From assembly GCA_023245035.1 (NCBI GenBank), contig JAHFLD010000003.1:119736-154738 (forward strand): a stretch of DNA of 35,003 bases, read 5' to 3'. This document shows positions 1-6,840 of this stretch, piece by piece (the stretch's first letter is position 1; each line of letters starts with the position of its first letter). The DNA comes from Candidatus Harrisonbacteria bacterium (GTDB lineage Bacteria; Patescibacteriota; Minisyncoccia; UBA6257; 1-14-0-10-40-38). The notes under the pieces are model-generated. The model did no database searches. It was not told the DNA's origin and saw nothing but the letters and a program-made list of their open reading frames with translations. Both the position numbers and the translations under genes were made by a program.

Positions 1-285
1 TTGATTAAATCGGGCGCGGCTCTGATTACCGAGGCGCGGGACGTGCTTTTGGGACTGGGTTTTGAGGAGCCGGCCACAACCTTTAACCGAGCTTTGGCGG
101 ATGTCGTGCTTGACGAGAAGGAGAAACTGGTTATTAATGTCTTACAGTCTTTAGTCGCCGGATGCACTTTGGATTATCTTACCGAACGTACTGGATTTGA
201 TGTCGCCGAAATGAGTCGCCGAATGACGGGACTTTTGCTTAAGGGAATTGTTCGGGAAGACGGCGGGCGGTTTCATGCGGTATAA
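1..285 (+). CDS. dprA: DNA processing protein DprA, C-terminal part (5' end outside window)
   Basis: The frame is open from the first base, so this is the last 94 residues of a longer protein. It begins with LIKSGAALITEARDVL, which matches the end of the Rossmann-like DprA/Smf core (the stretch around N-LI..GA-L...DVL). It continues with about 60 residues resembling the winged-helix DprA C-terminal domain (EKLVINVLQSL...LDYLTERTGFDVAEMSRRMTGLLLKGIV). In the family, DprA loads RecA onto incoming single-stranded DNA during transformation. The leading TTG is an internal Leu codon, not a start. The TAA stop (283-285) lies inside a TATAAT that may be the -10 box of topA, and dprA next to topA is a very common bacterial gene order. 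The identification rests on a short fragment but fits both motif and context. Confidence 0.82.
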   Translation: MIKSGAALITEARDVLLGLGFEEPATTFNRALADVVLDEKEKLVINVLQSLVAGCTLDYLTERTGFDVAEMSRRMTGLLLKGIVREDGGRFHAV

Positions 286-286
286 T
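281..286 (+). promoter_or_regulatory. possible -10 box for topA
   Basis: A perfect TATAAT overlaps the dprA stop codon and ends 11 nt before the topA ATG. No -35 hexamer lies at the right distance, so this is only a candidate internal promoter. Confidence 0.4.
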
Positions 287-297
287 TCTTTTTTAAT

Positions 298-2346
298 ATG
301 CGCCTGGTAATTGTTGAATCACCCACGAAGGCAAAAACCATAGCTAAATTTTTGGGACCCGAATATCGGGTGGAATCTTCCTATGGTCATATCCGCGACT
401 TACCCAAGAGCAAGCTGGGGGTTGATGTTGACCATGATTTTTTGCCGGGTTATGTGATTCCGACTAAGGCGCGCAAGGTGGTGGCTTTACTCAAGAAGCT
501 CACGGCGAAAAGCGACGGGGTGGTGCTGGCGTCGGATGAAGACCGCGAAGGAGAGGCTATTGCTTGGCATTTGGCGTCTGCCTTGGGGCTTGAGAAGCCG
601 CAAAGAATTGTTTTTCACGAAATTACCAAGTCCGCGATTGACAATGCCATGGCCAATCCGCGGGATTTGAATCTGGCTTTGGTTGATGCTCAACAGGCTC
701 GGCGGGTGTTGGATCGTTTGGTGGGCTACAAGCTTTCGCCGTTTTTATGGAAAAAGGTGGCCAAGGGACTTTCCGCTGGTAGGGTACAATCGGTGGCGTT
801 GCGCTTGGTGGTTGATCGGGAGCACGAGATCCGCAGTTTTATTCCCCAAGAGTATTGGTCGCTGACCGCGCATTTTGTCGCGGACGGCAAAGAATTTGAG
901 GCGGCATTGGCCAAGATTAACGGTGAAGCGCTCGACAAGTTCGCGATTCACAACGAGGCCGAAGCCGCTAAAATTGTTAAGGCCCTCGAGGGCGGAAAAT
1001 TTGTCGTTGCCAACTTAGTTCAAAAAGAGAGTAGAAAGAATCCACTCCCGCCGTTTATCACGAGCACCTTACAGCAGGAGGGGGCGAAACGTTTGGGATT
1101 TTCGGCGAAGAAGACGATGATGTTGGCCCAGCGTCTTTACGAGAGCGGGCATATAACCTACATGCGCACCGATTCGGTGAATCTTTCGCGTGAGTCGGTG
1201 GCCGCGGCGCGCGACTGGCTGGCGGATAATTTTGGCGCGACTTATGCTTTGCCCGCGCCGCGACTTTTTAAAAATTCTTCAAAACTCGCGCAGGAGGCGC
1301 ACGAGGCGGTCCGTCCGACTAATATTGGCGCGACGACTGATAGCATCGCGCTTGCCGAACCAGCCGAGCGGAAGCTTTATGATTTGATTTGGCGCCGGTT
1401 TGTGGCCTCACAGATGCCACAGGCGGTGTTTGATACGGTGTCGGTGGACATCACCTCGGGGCAATACTTGTTTCGGGCGAATGGCGCCACGATGAAGTTT
1501 GATGGTTTTTTGAAGGTTTGGTTGCAAAAATTTGAGGAGCATTCCATTCCCGAGCTTGCGGTGAATCAGATCTTGCCGCTTAAGGCTTTGGTGCCGTTGC
1601 AACACATGACTGAACCGCCGCCGCGTTATTCGGAGGCCAGTTTGATCAAAACTTTGGAGGAGTATGGCGTGGGGCGTCCTTCGACTTACGCCCCGATTAT
1701 TTCGGTTATCTTGGCGCGCAATTATGTGCGTCGGGAGCAACGCCGTTTTTTTGCCACCGAAATCGGTGAGCTGGTGACCAAGGTTTTATTGGAGAACTTC
1801 CCCAAAATTGTTGATGTGGCGTTTACCGCCGAGATGGAGAAAAAATTGGATACCATTGCCGACGGGGAGACTCCATGGGTTGGAGTTATTCGCGATTTTT
1901 ATGATCCATTCGCGGTACTCTTGGCGGAAAAATATGCCGCGGTGGAGAAGGTCCATCCCGAAGAAGCGACTAATGAAATTTGCGAGAAATGCGGCAAGCC
2001 GATGGTGATTAAATTTGGCCGGTTTGGAAAGTTTTTGGCTTGTTCCGGTTTTCCCGAATGTAAAAACACCAAGTCTTTGACGGCCAGCGGAGAGAGGGAG
2101 AAGTTGGAAAATCCGGGAGTAAAATGTCCCAAATGCAAAGAGGGGGAGGCGGTGACCAAGCGAGTAAATCGGGGCCGGGCGAGGGGCAAGTTTTTTTGGG
2201 GATGCAGTCGATATCCGGATTGTGATTTTGCCACCTGGGAAAATCCGGCGGGAAAGTCGGCCGAGCAATTGGAAAAAGAACTGGCGGAGGCTTTGGCTAA
2301 ACCGCCCAAGGTGCGGGCTTCACGGCAAAAAAAATCCCAGAAGTAG
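298..2346 (+). CDS. topA: DNA topoisomerase I (type IA)
   Basis: This 682-aa protein is a complete bacterial TopA, which relaxes negative supercoils by transient cleavage of one strand. The TOPRIM domain opens the protein (MRLVIVESPTKAKTIAKFLG), with the acidic DEDREGE motif at residues 80-86. The catalytic tyrosine is Y288 in the YMRTDS motif. Two C-terminal four-cysteine zinc modules are intact: C562/C565/C582/C588 and C610/C613/C636/C642. The gene starts 12 nt after the dprA stop. A TATAAT (281-286) ends 11 nt before the ATG, so it may have its own promoter with a very short leader. There is no Shine-Dalgarno. The stop codon is the loop of a terminator hairpin that serves the opposite strand. 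Confidence 0.97.
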   Translation: MRLVIVESPTKAKTIAKFLGPEYRVESSYGHIRDLPKSKLGVDVDHDFLPGYVIPTKARKVVALLKKLTAKSDGVVLASDEDREGEAIAWHLASALGLEKPQRIVFHEITKSAIDNAMANPRDLNLALVDAQQARRVLDRLVGYKLSPFLWKKVAKGLSAGRVQSVALRLVVDREHEIRSFIPQEYWSLTAHFVADGKEFEAALAKINGEALDKFAIHNEAEAAKIVKALEGGKFVVANLVQKESRKNPLPPFITSTLQQEGAKRLGFSAKKTMMLAQRLYESGHITYMRTDSVNLSRESVAAARDWLADNFGATYALPAPRLFKNSSKLAQEAHEAVRPTNIGATTDSIALAEPAERKLYDLIWRRFVASQMPQAVFDTVSVDITSGQYLFRANGATMKFDGFLKVWLQKFEEHSIPELAVNQILPLKALVPLQHMTEPPPRYSEASLIKTLEEYGVGRPSTYAPIISVILARNYVRREQRRFFATEIGELVTKVLLENFPKIVDVAFTAEMEKKLDTIADGETPWVGVIRDFYDPFAVLLAEKYAAVEKVHPEEATNEICEKCGKPMVIKFGRFGKFLACSGFPECKNTKSLTASGEREKLENPGVKCPKCKEGEAVTKRVNRGRARGKFFWGCSRYPDCDFATWENPAGKSAEQLEKELAEALAKPPKVRASRQKKSQK

Positions 2347-2356
2347 CTTCTGGGAT
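2327..2356 (-). terminator. Rho-independent terminator of the Nudix-like gene
   Basis: A perfect 10-bp stem (ATCCCAGAAG, 2334-2343, with CTTCTGGGAT, 2347-2356) is followed on the minus strand by eight T residues (the A-run 2327-2334). The three-base loop, TAG at 2344-2346, is exactly the topA stop codon, so the terminator is built into the end of the convergent topA coding sequence. There is no T-run on the plus side, so it should act only on minus-strand transcription. Confidence 0.88.
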
Positions 2357-2363
2357 GAGAGAT

Positions 2364-2909
2364 CTAGCTATCGCGGGAGCGAGTGGCTTCAAAGGCCGCT
2401 CGGATGTTTTGATACACTTCCGAACTAACGGCGGGGACGTTGGGATTGCTTTCTTGTCTATGCGATTCGGATTCGGCATTTTGAGGAAGGTTCAAGAGTT
2501 CTGATGGGGAATAGATCAAGCGAAGACCGCCGCTTGATGCCTTGAGGCGAAAATGAGACAGGCGAGCGAACGCTACCTTGAGGACGTAGGCATTGTAGAT
2601 GATATCTTCGGTTTCCTTGACTCTGATTGGACCATTCTCAAACAGCTCTCGCCACGCTTCGGGATAAAGCCACCAGTGGCCGATTTCGGCGAGAACACTG
2701 CGCTGAATTGCTTGCTCTACGGTTTCAAACGGCGGCTCGACTTCGCCAACCACCGTTTCTTCGTACCATTCGGGGTATTCTTGAAATTCCGTAAAGTTGG
2801 TATTCCACTCGCCTCGTTTTTGGAGAATAGCAAAGAGACTGGATTTGCCGTTTACATCTGTCCTGGCGGTCATAATGACCACCGAAACTCTGGTCTTTTT
2901 GTGAACCAT
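2364..2909 (-). CDS. Nudix-like hydrolase with degenerate Nudix box
   Basis: This 181-aa protein has a core compatible with a Nudix fold: an N-terminal strand (VSVVIMTARTDVNGKSSLFAILQKRGEW) and later GEVEPPFE...EQAIQRSVLAEIG, which lines up with the GX5EX7REUXEEXGU signature. The spacing is one residue longer, and the RE and EE pairs are replaced by RS and AE. Nudix enzymes hydrolyse nucleoside diphosphates linked to other groups. The altered metal-binding glutamates leave activity uncertain. The final ~30 residues look disordered. Its ATG is preceded by AAAGGA, it has a strong promoter (TTGACC-17-TATTAT) and its own terminator, so it is a self-contained unit divergent from the RelA/SpoT gene. 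The family call is tentative. Confidence 0.6.
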   Translation of the reverse strand: MVHKKTRVSVVIMTARTDVNGKSSLFAILQKRGEWNTNFTEFQEYPEWYEETVVGEVEPPFETVEQAIQRSVLAEIGHWWLYPEAWRELFENGPIRVKETEDIIYNAYVLKVAFARLSHFRLKASSGGLRLIYSPSELLNLPQNAESESHRQESNPNVPAVSSEVYQNIRAAFEATRSRDS

Positions 2910-2951
2910 CTGAATCCTTTGGTTGTTGTTAAAGAACGGAAACTTGGAAGG

Positions 2952-2980
2952 ATAATAGGCCTATTTATGGGGTTGGTCAA
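2952..2980 (-). promoter_or_regulatory. promoter of the Nudix-like gene
   Basis: On the minus strand, TTGACC (2975-2980) and TATTAT (2952-2957) are separated by exactly 17 bp. The start site should be near 2945, giving a leader of about 36 nt that contains AAAGGA before the ATG. Confidence 0.78.
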
Positions 2981-2990
2981 TTTTGATTAC

Positions 2991-3019
2991 TTTACACCGC
3001 CTTTCGGTTGTTCTATATA
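2991..3019 (+). promoter_or_regulatory. promoter of the RelA/SpoT-like gene (leaderless)
   Basis: TTTACA (2991-2996) and TATATA (3014-3019) have a 17-bp spacer. Seven bases separate the -10 box from the ATG at 3027, so transcription should start at or next to the start codon. This -35 box is only 10 bp from the divergent -35 box of the Nudix-like gene. Confidence 0.72.
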
Positions 3020-3026
3020 GAAAGCG

Positions 3027-4481
3027 ATGCTTTCCAAACAACTCATCGATCATCTGGCTGAAGGGATGGCGTCCAAGCGCGCCTATGATTTTGCGCGCGA
3101 GCAGTATCAGGGGCATGTGTTGCCCAACGGAGATTCTATGTTGGAGCGCGCGCTCGCGAATGCCGAGATGATGCTTAACTGGAGAGCGGGTGATGAGGCC
3201 TTGATAGCTGCCATGTTGCGTGATTTGCCCATGGCGAGTTCTTACGAGGCGAGAATTAAGACGGAATTTGGCGAGGATGTTTTGTGGCTGATACAAAAAT
3301 CTTTGGCTATCCATCGGATTAATTTTCGCGAGACGGAGGCAACAATGGTTGCCGTTCGGAAATTTATCCTGCAACTTTGCCCCGATGTGAGGATTTTGTT
3401 GTTAGTTTTGGCGCGCCGTTTGCATGATGCCAGATTTTTGTATGTTTTGCCGCCAGCGGAACGCCAGCGCGTAGCCATTCAAAATATGAAGGTTTACGCT
3501 GTGTTGGCTTATCAGATCGGACTTAATGAAGTCAGCGGGGAGTTGGCCGATCTTTCATTCCCTCACGCCTATCCGCAGGAGCACCAGTGGCTGATTAATA
3601 ATCTTCAGGATCGTTATGAAGAATGGGAAAAATATACCGAGTCTCTGGTGCCGATTTTGGAGTTGGCGTTGCGCGAGCGAGGGATCCGTGATTTTAGAAT
3701 TGAGCATCGTGCCAAAAGATACGCGAGTCTACATCATAAGTTGACTTATCGTTATGAAATGGCTTTGGGTCGAGTTGGAGATCTTGTTGCTTTGCGAGTA
3801 ATTGTCCCTACGGTTAACGATTGTTACGCGGTACTTGGCGTGGCTCATCAACTATGGGCGCCGGTTCCAGATAGAATTAAAGATTATATTGCCTATCCAA
3901 AGCCGAATGGTTATCGAAGTTTGCACACGACTCTTTTTACCAACGAGGACCAAAAAAAATTAATTGAGATTCAAATCAGAACTGAGGGTATGCATTATCA
4001 CGCAGAGTATGGTCCGGCGGCGGATTATGCCTATCATTTTAGAACTTCTCCAGCCATGGCTGGAGTTGGAGTTGGATTGGATATTGATGGCGCCACACTA
4101 ATGATGCTTCGCCGTTGGCGGGAAGTGACTTCTTCCGGATTCCCGGCCAAAGGCGCCTATGTATTGAATCTTTTTGCCGATCGGGTGTTTTTATTCACCC
4201 CGAAAGGCGATGTGTTTGATTTGCCGCAAGGAGCTACGCCGCTTGATCTGGCTTATAGAATTCATACGGATATCGGGCATCGCGCCGATCGAGCCGTGAT
4301 TAATGGCGTTCCGGCCACTTTGGCTGGGAAACTTTGTTCCGGAGATGTGGTAGAAATCTTGCTTCGCGCCGACCGAGTTCCTTTGTCTTCTTCGCTTGCG
4401 CGAGTCAAAACCCGAGGCGCGCGCGAAAAAATACGGGCGGCATTGCGCAGTGCCGCCGAATATTTTCATCATTCCGGTTAG
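3027..4481 (+). CDS. RelA/SpoT-like (p)ppGpp synthetase with inactivated hydrolase domain, no C-terminal regulatory domains
   Basis: This 484-aa RSH protein has an N-terminal HD-like region (about 1-190), a synthetase domain (about 200-340) and a TGS domain (about 385-445: DRVFLFTPKGDVFDLPQGATP). The synthetase region keeps DLVALRVIV, the loop RIKDYIAYPKPNGYRSLHT (RIKD at 283-286) and EIQIRT, so it can plausibly transfer pyrophosphate from ATP to GTP/GDP. The hydrolase signature is broken. Where active enzymes have LLHDxxEDT this protein has MLRDLPMAS (R65-D66), and the later LADRxHNMR reads LARRLHDAR (129-136). The helical, zinc-finger and ACT modules are absent. RIKD is the RXKD type usual in bifunctional Rel/SpoT, not the EXDD type of RelA. 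The promoter predicts a leaderless mRNA. It converges with parB. Confidence 0.88.
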   Translation: MLSKQLIDHLAEGMASKRAYDFAREQYQGHVLPNGDSMLERALANAEMMLNWRAGDEALIAAMLRDLPMASSYEARIKTEFGEDVLWLIQKSLAIHRINFRETEATMVAVRKFILQLCPDVRILLLVLARRLHDARFLYVLPPAERQRVAIQNMKVYAVLAYQIGLNEVSGELADLSFPHAYPQEHQWLINNLQDRYEEWEKYTESLVPILELALRERGIRDFRIEHRAKRYASLHHKLTYRYEMALGRVGDLVALRVIVPTVNDCYAVLGVAHQLWAPVPDRIKDYIAYPKPNGYRSLHTTLFTNEDQKKLIEIQIRTEGMHYHAEYGPAADYAYHFRTSPAMAGVGVGLDIDGATLMMLRRWREVTSSGFPAKGAYVLNLFADRVFLFTPKGDVFDLPQGATPLDLAYRIHTDIGHRADRAVINGVPATLAGKLCSGDVVEILLRADRVPLSSSLARVKTRGAREKIRAALRSAAEYFHHSG

Positions 4482-4508
4482 GGATTCTATTTGGAACTAA
4501 ATTTGGCT

Positions 4509-5408
4509 TTAGAGAAAAATGGTCGGTTGTTCGCCGGTTGTTGTCTCTGGTGTCTTTATCTCCTGAATTTCTTTTTTGCTTTCCAGGAGTTTGGCAATGA
4601 TGCCTTTTAACTCTTCCGGCGAATAAAAGTCAATCACGATTTTTCCGGTGCCGCCGGATTTTTCTAAATTTACTCTGGCGCCTAAAAATTCTTCCAGTGA
4701 TTTGGTGAGGCTGGCCAGTTCCGGATCCGGAACTGTCGGGAAGAGGTGATTCTCTTTTTTTAGTGCTTCCGCTTTTTTCTTTTCTATTTTGATTTTGAGT
4801 TCGCGGACGCTCAAATTATTTTTAATGATGTCTTCAAAAAGCATCTCTTGTTCGGCGATTTCCGGAATGGCGAGCAAGAGGCGCGCCTGACTTTCGCTTA
4901 ATTGCCCAACGGCGACGGCGTCTTGGATGTTAGTTGGCAAGTTCAAGAGGCGAACGGTGTTGGCTATGGTTTCCCGGCTCTTGCCGATTCGGCTGGCGAT
5001 CTCGCGCTGGGTCAAGTTGAATTGGTCCTGGAGTTTGGCGTAGGCGCGCGCCGATTCGATGGGGTTGAGGTTGGCTCGCTGGACGTTTTCAATAACGGCC
5101 AGCTCCAGACGCTCACGATCCAGTTTAATGCTTCGGATGATGGCCGGGACGCGTTCTAGCCCTAATAGTTTTGAGGCCAGCCAGCGGCGTTCACCGGCAA
5201 TGAGTTCATACTGAATGGTGGTGCCATGCTCGGCTAGTTCTTCGATTTTGGTAACAACCAACGGTTGGAGGATGCCGAATTCGCGGATAGAGCTGGCAAG
5301 TTCGCGCAAGCTTTCTTCGTCAAAAAATTTTCGCGGTTGGTGCGGGTTCGGGCGGATTTTTTCAACCTCAATCAAAAACACCGGGCCTTGAGTTTGTAGT
5401 TCTTCCAT
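4509..5408 (-). CDS. parB: chromosome partitioning protein ParB/Spo0J family
   Basis: This 299-aa protein has the ParB architecture. The N-terminal ParB/Srx-type nucleotide-binding domain contains NPHQPRKFF (21-29) and the GERR motif (72-75). A helix-turn-helix DNA-binding domain covers about 132-158 (LTQREIASRIGKSRETIANTVRLLNLP). A charged linker leads to a C-terminal dimerisation region (about 235-290). ParB is a CTPase clamp that loads at parS and works with ParA in origin segregation. No parA lies next to it here and I found no parS-like 16-mer palindrome in the window. No clear Shine-Dalgarno precedes the ATG. The gene ends 27 bp from the convergent RelA/SpoT-like gene. Confidence 0.95.
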   Translation of the reverse strand: MEELQTQGPVFLIEVEKIRPNPHQPRKFFDEESLRELASSIREFGILQPLVVTKIEELAEHGTTIQYELIAGERRWLASKLLGLERVPAIIRSIKLDRERLELAVIENVQRANLNPIESARAYAKLQDQFNLTQREIASRIGKSRETIANTVRLLNLPTNIQDAVAVGQLSESQARLLLAIPEIAEQEMLFEDIIKNNLSVRELKIKIEKKKAEALKKENHLFPTVPDPELASLTKSLEEFLGARVNLEKSGGTGKIVIDFYSPEELKGIIAKLLESKKEIQEIKTPETTTGEQPTIFL

Positions 5409-5483
5409 AACAAATTAGGGTTGAGGGTAAAGGGTCTAAGGCGGAGAAAAATAATAGCCAGACGTTCCGAAGACCACCTGTAA

Positions 5484-5512
5484 TTTACTTTAGAAGAAAG
5501 CGTTGATATAAT
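5484..5512 (+). promoter_or_regulatory. promoter of the tRNA-Leu/tRNA-Val unit
   Basis: TTTACT (5484-5489) and a perfect TATAAT (5507-5512) are 17 bp apart. The start near 5519 gives about 39 nt of leader before tRNA-Leu(CAA). Confidence 0.82.
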
Positions 5513-5557
5513 CAACCGGATGTTTTTAGTCTAGTTCTTTTAATGGTTTTGTATTAT

Positions 5558-5640
5558 GCCGAGGTGGCGGAATGGCAGACGCAGTAGACTCAAAATCTAC
5601 CGATCGCAAGGTCATGAGGGTTCAAGTCCCTCCCTCGGCA
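5558..5640 (+). tRNA. tRNA-Leu(CAA)
   Basis: Acceptor GCCGAGG pairs with CCTCGGC (5633-5639), with discriminator A5640. The anticodon stem GTAGA/TCTAC (5584-5588 and 5596-5600) encloses loop CTCAAAA, giving anticodon CAA (5591-5593), which reads UUG. The long class-II variable arm and T-loop TTCAAGT are present. CCA is not encoded. It is cotranscribed with tRNA-Val 26 nt downstream. Confidence 0.96.
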
Positions 5641-5666
5641 CAAGCTCTTTTTTAATTTAATTTTCT

Positions 5667-5738
5667 GCGCCCTTAGCTCAGTGGTAGAGCGTTTCATTGA
5701 CATTGAAAAGGTCGGAGGTTCGATCCCTCCAGGGCGCA
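5667..5738 (+). tRNA. tRNA-Val(GAC)
   Basis: Acceptor GCGCCCT pairs with AGGGCGC (5731-5737), discriminator A5738. The D-arm is GCTC...GAGC. The anticodon stem TTTCA/TGAAA encloses TTGACAT, giving anticodon GAC (5699-5701). The T-arm is GGAGG/CCTCC with loop TTCGATC. CCA is not encoded. A terminator follows after 11 nt, then an element complementary to this T-arm. Confidence 0.96.
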
Positions 5739-5749
5739 CCTAGATTATA

Positions 5750-5771
5750 AAATACCTTTAAGGTATTTTTA
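5750..5771 (+). terminator. terminator of the tRNA-Leu/tRNA-Val unit
   Basis: AAATACCT (5750-5757) and AGGTATTT (5761-5768) form an 8-bp stem with loop TTA, leading into a short T-run. It is AT-rich and of moderate strength, directly after tRNA-Val. Confidence 0.7.
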
Positions 5772-5779
5772 GTCTTATA

Positions 5780-5865
5780 CTGGAGGGATCGAACAGTGGA
5801 GGGGGTCGAGGACCGCGTTTGGTCTCCCGTGTTGGAGATTATCCAGAACCATCGGTTCTGAAAAG
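5780..5865 (+). other. structured tRNA-trailer element, copy A (unrecognised)
   Basis: The element opens with CTGGAGGGATCGAAC (5780-5794), a perfect 15-nt complement of the T-loop plus 3' T-stem of the upstream tRNA-Val (5718-5732). The box from ATCGAACAGTGGA to GGGGTCG (5788-5808) is identical at 20 of 21 positions to copy B at 27869-27889 (minus strand). Two hairpins follow: GACC/GGTC (5811-5824) and CAGAACC-ATC-GGTTCTG (5844-5860), then AAAAG. Copy B has equivalent hairpins with different stem bases but the same CC-[A/G]TC-GG apex, which suggests conserved RNA structure. It could be a trailer RNA, a small independent RNA, or the scar of a mobile element. No coding potential is visible. The downstream boundary is uncertain. 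Confidence 0.55.
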
Positions 5866-5967
5866 AGAATTGCCACGTTTCGCTTCGGTTGGCGACTAAT
5901 TGGTATTTAATTTTTGGACTAAAAACGAATTGGCGATTTGGTATTTTTTGGGAAGTTTTTTAATCGT

Positions 5968-6642
5968 ATGAGATTTAAATACATAATTTTAGTTTCCGCA
6001 GTATTGATCTTAAGTCTTATTTATTTTTTAATTTCCCATCAAACAAAGAAAAATTATATGAGTAACAACCGATCATTGCAGGAATTAGTAAATAAAACAG
6101 TTGTTTTAGAGGGAAAAGCAGCGTATGCCAAAGCGGGAGCCGCCTTGTTTGTGAATGATAATCCAGTGTACATAGAAGGCTTAGATTATTGGCCACAGGA
6201 TTTTATTGATAAGCAAGTTATTTTATCAGGCAAATTGGTTTTCAAAAGCTACATACCAAAAGTCGAAACCGACGAAAGCGGTTTGATGCGTCAGGGTAGT
6301 GGCCGTGGTAATGATTATGTTTTGGAGCAGGCGGCCATAGAGATGGACAAAGGAGATTTTGGATATAAACGACTTACAGACGCAAAAGATTTTCCTCAAG
6401 GTCAGTACCAAGAGGCTATAAAGGAAATAATTACTGAACTTGAAAATAAAAAAGAGAATCCAAAAGAATTTTTTGCAAAACTTGAACCAAATTCTACGGC
6501 TTCCAAACTTTCTTTTATATTGGTGCACCAAAATTCTTTTAAAGTTGAGAACTTGAGTTTTATTGGAAATCCGAGTGGCAAGGACAGAAAAGCTACTTAT
6601 GACTTTATTCAGAAGAAAGTCACTTTTTTATTTTATCAGTAA
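5968..6642 (+). CDS. membrane-anchored hypothetical protein, AT-rich
   Basis: The protein has 224 aa from the ATG at 5968. An upstream in-frame TTG at 5938 would add 10 residues, but the ATG sits directly before a typical signal anchor. Residues about 4-23 (KYIILVSAVLILSLIYFLIS) are one transmembrane segment, so the rest is probably outside the cell. Residues about 37-80 (VVLEGKAAYAKAGAALFVNDNPVYIEGL...VILSGKL) alternate strands and glycines like a small beta-barrel or OB-like domain. I do not recognise a family. The gene is clearly richer in A and T than its neighbours and lies right after the tRNA pair and copy A, which is compatible with recent acquisition at a tRNA locus. Confidence 0.72.
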   Translation: MRFKYIILVSAVLILSLIYFLISHQTKKNYMSNNRSLQELVNKTVVLEGKAAYAKAGAALFVNDNPVYIEGLDYWPQDFIDKQVILSGKLVFKSYIPKVETDESGLMRQGSGRGNDYVLEQAAIEMDKGDFGYKRLTDAKDFPQGQYQEAIKEIITELENKKENPKEFFAKLEPNSTASKLSFILVHQNSFKVENLSFIGNPSGKDRKATYDFIQKKVTFLFYQ

Positions 6643-6703
6643 AATCATGGTTTTTAATTTTTAAAAAAATTGAGGCCAAATAAAAACTTGAAATTGTCAG
6701 CGT

Positions 6704-6743
6704 GCGCCTGCCCGCCTGCGCCGAGGCTTCGGCGGGCAGGCGC
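6704..6743. repeat. REP-like GC-rich palindrome
   Basis: A perfect 13-bp inverted repeat, GCGCCTGCCCGCC (6704-6716) and GGCGGGCAGGCGC (6731-6743), encloses a 14-nt loop. The loop forms an alternative smaller palindrome with the inner arm (GCCGAGGCTTCGGC). The GC-rich block stands in an otherwise AT-rich intergenic region (6643-6840). There is no T-run, so it is not a simple terminator. It resembles the dispersed extragenic palindromes seen in many bacterial genomes. Only one copy is present here. Confidence 0.7.
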
Positions 6744-6840
6744 CACCTTTCTTAATTTTCACGGTGGACTTCCTCGCCGCCGTAGGCGGTGAAAGCGGTT
6801 CGGACTAATTCAAGTAGTCTGTACAAAAAAAGGAAAACTT

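Noticed and set aside
1786-2268. 160-codon minus-strand frame inside topA
   Set aside because: It is a shadow of the zinc-finger end of topA, with no expression signals.
2553-3020. 155-codon plus-strand frame opposite the Nudix-like gene
   Set aside because: The minus-strand frame has a consensus promoter, Shine-Dalgarno and terminator. The plus frame runs through the divergent promoter region.
4509-5408. Origin of replication with parS near parB
   Set aside because: I found no 16-bp parS-like palindrome, no DnaA-box cluster, and no parA, dnaA or rpmH nearby.
5938-5967. TTG start for the AT-rich membrane protein
   Set aside because: The ATG 30 bp downstream directly precedes the signal anchor and gives the usual short basic N-terminus.
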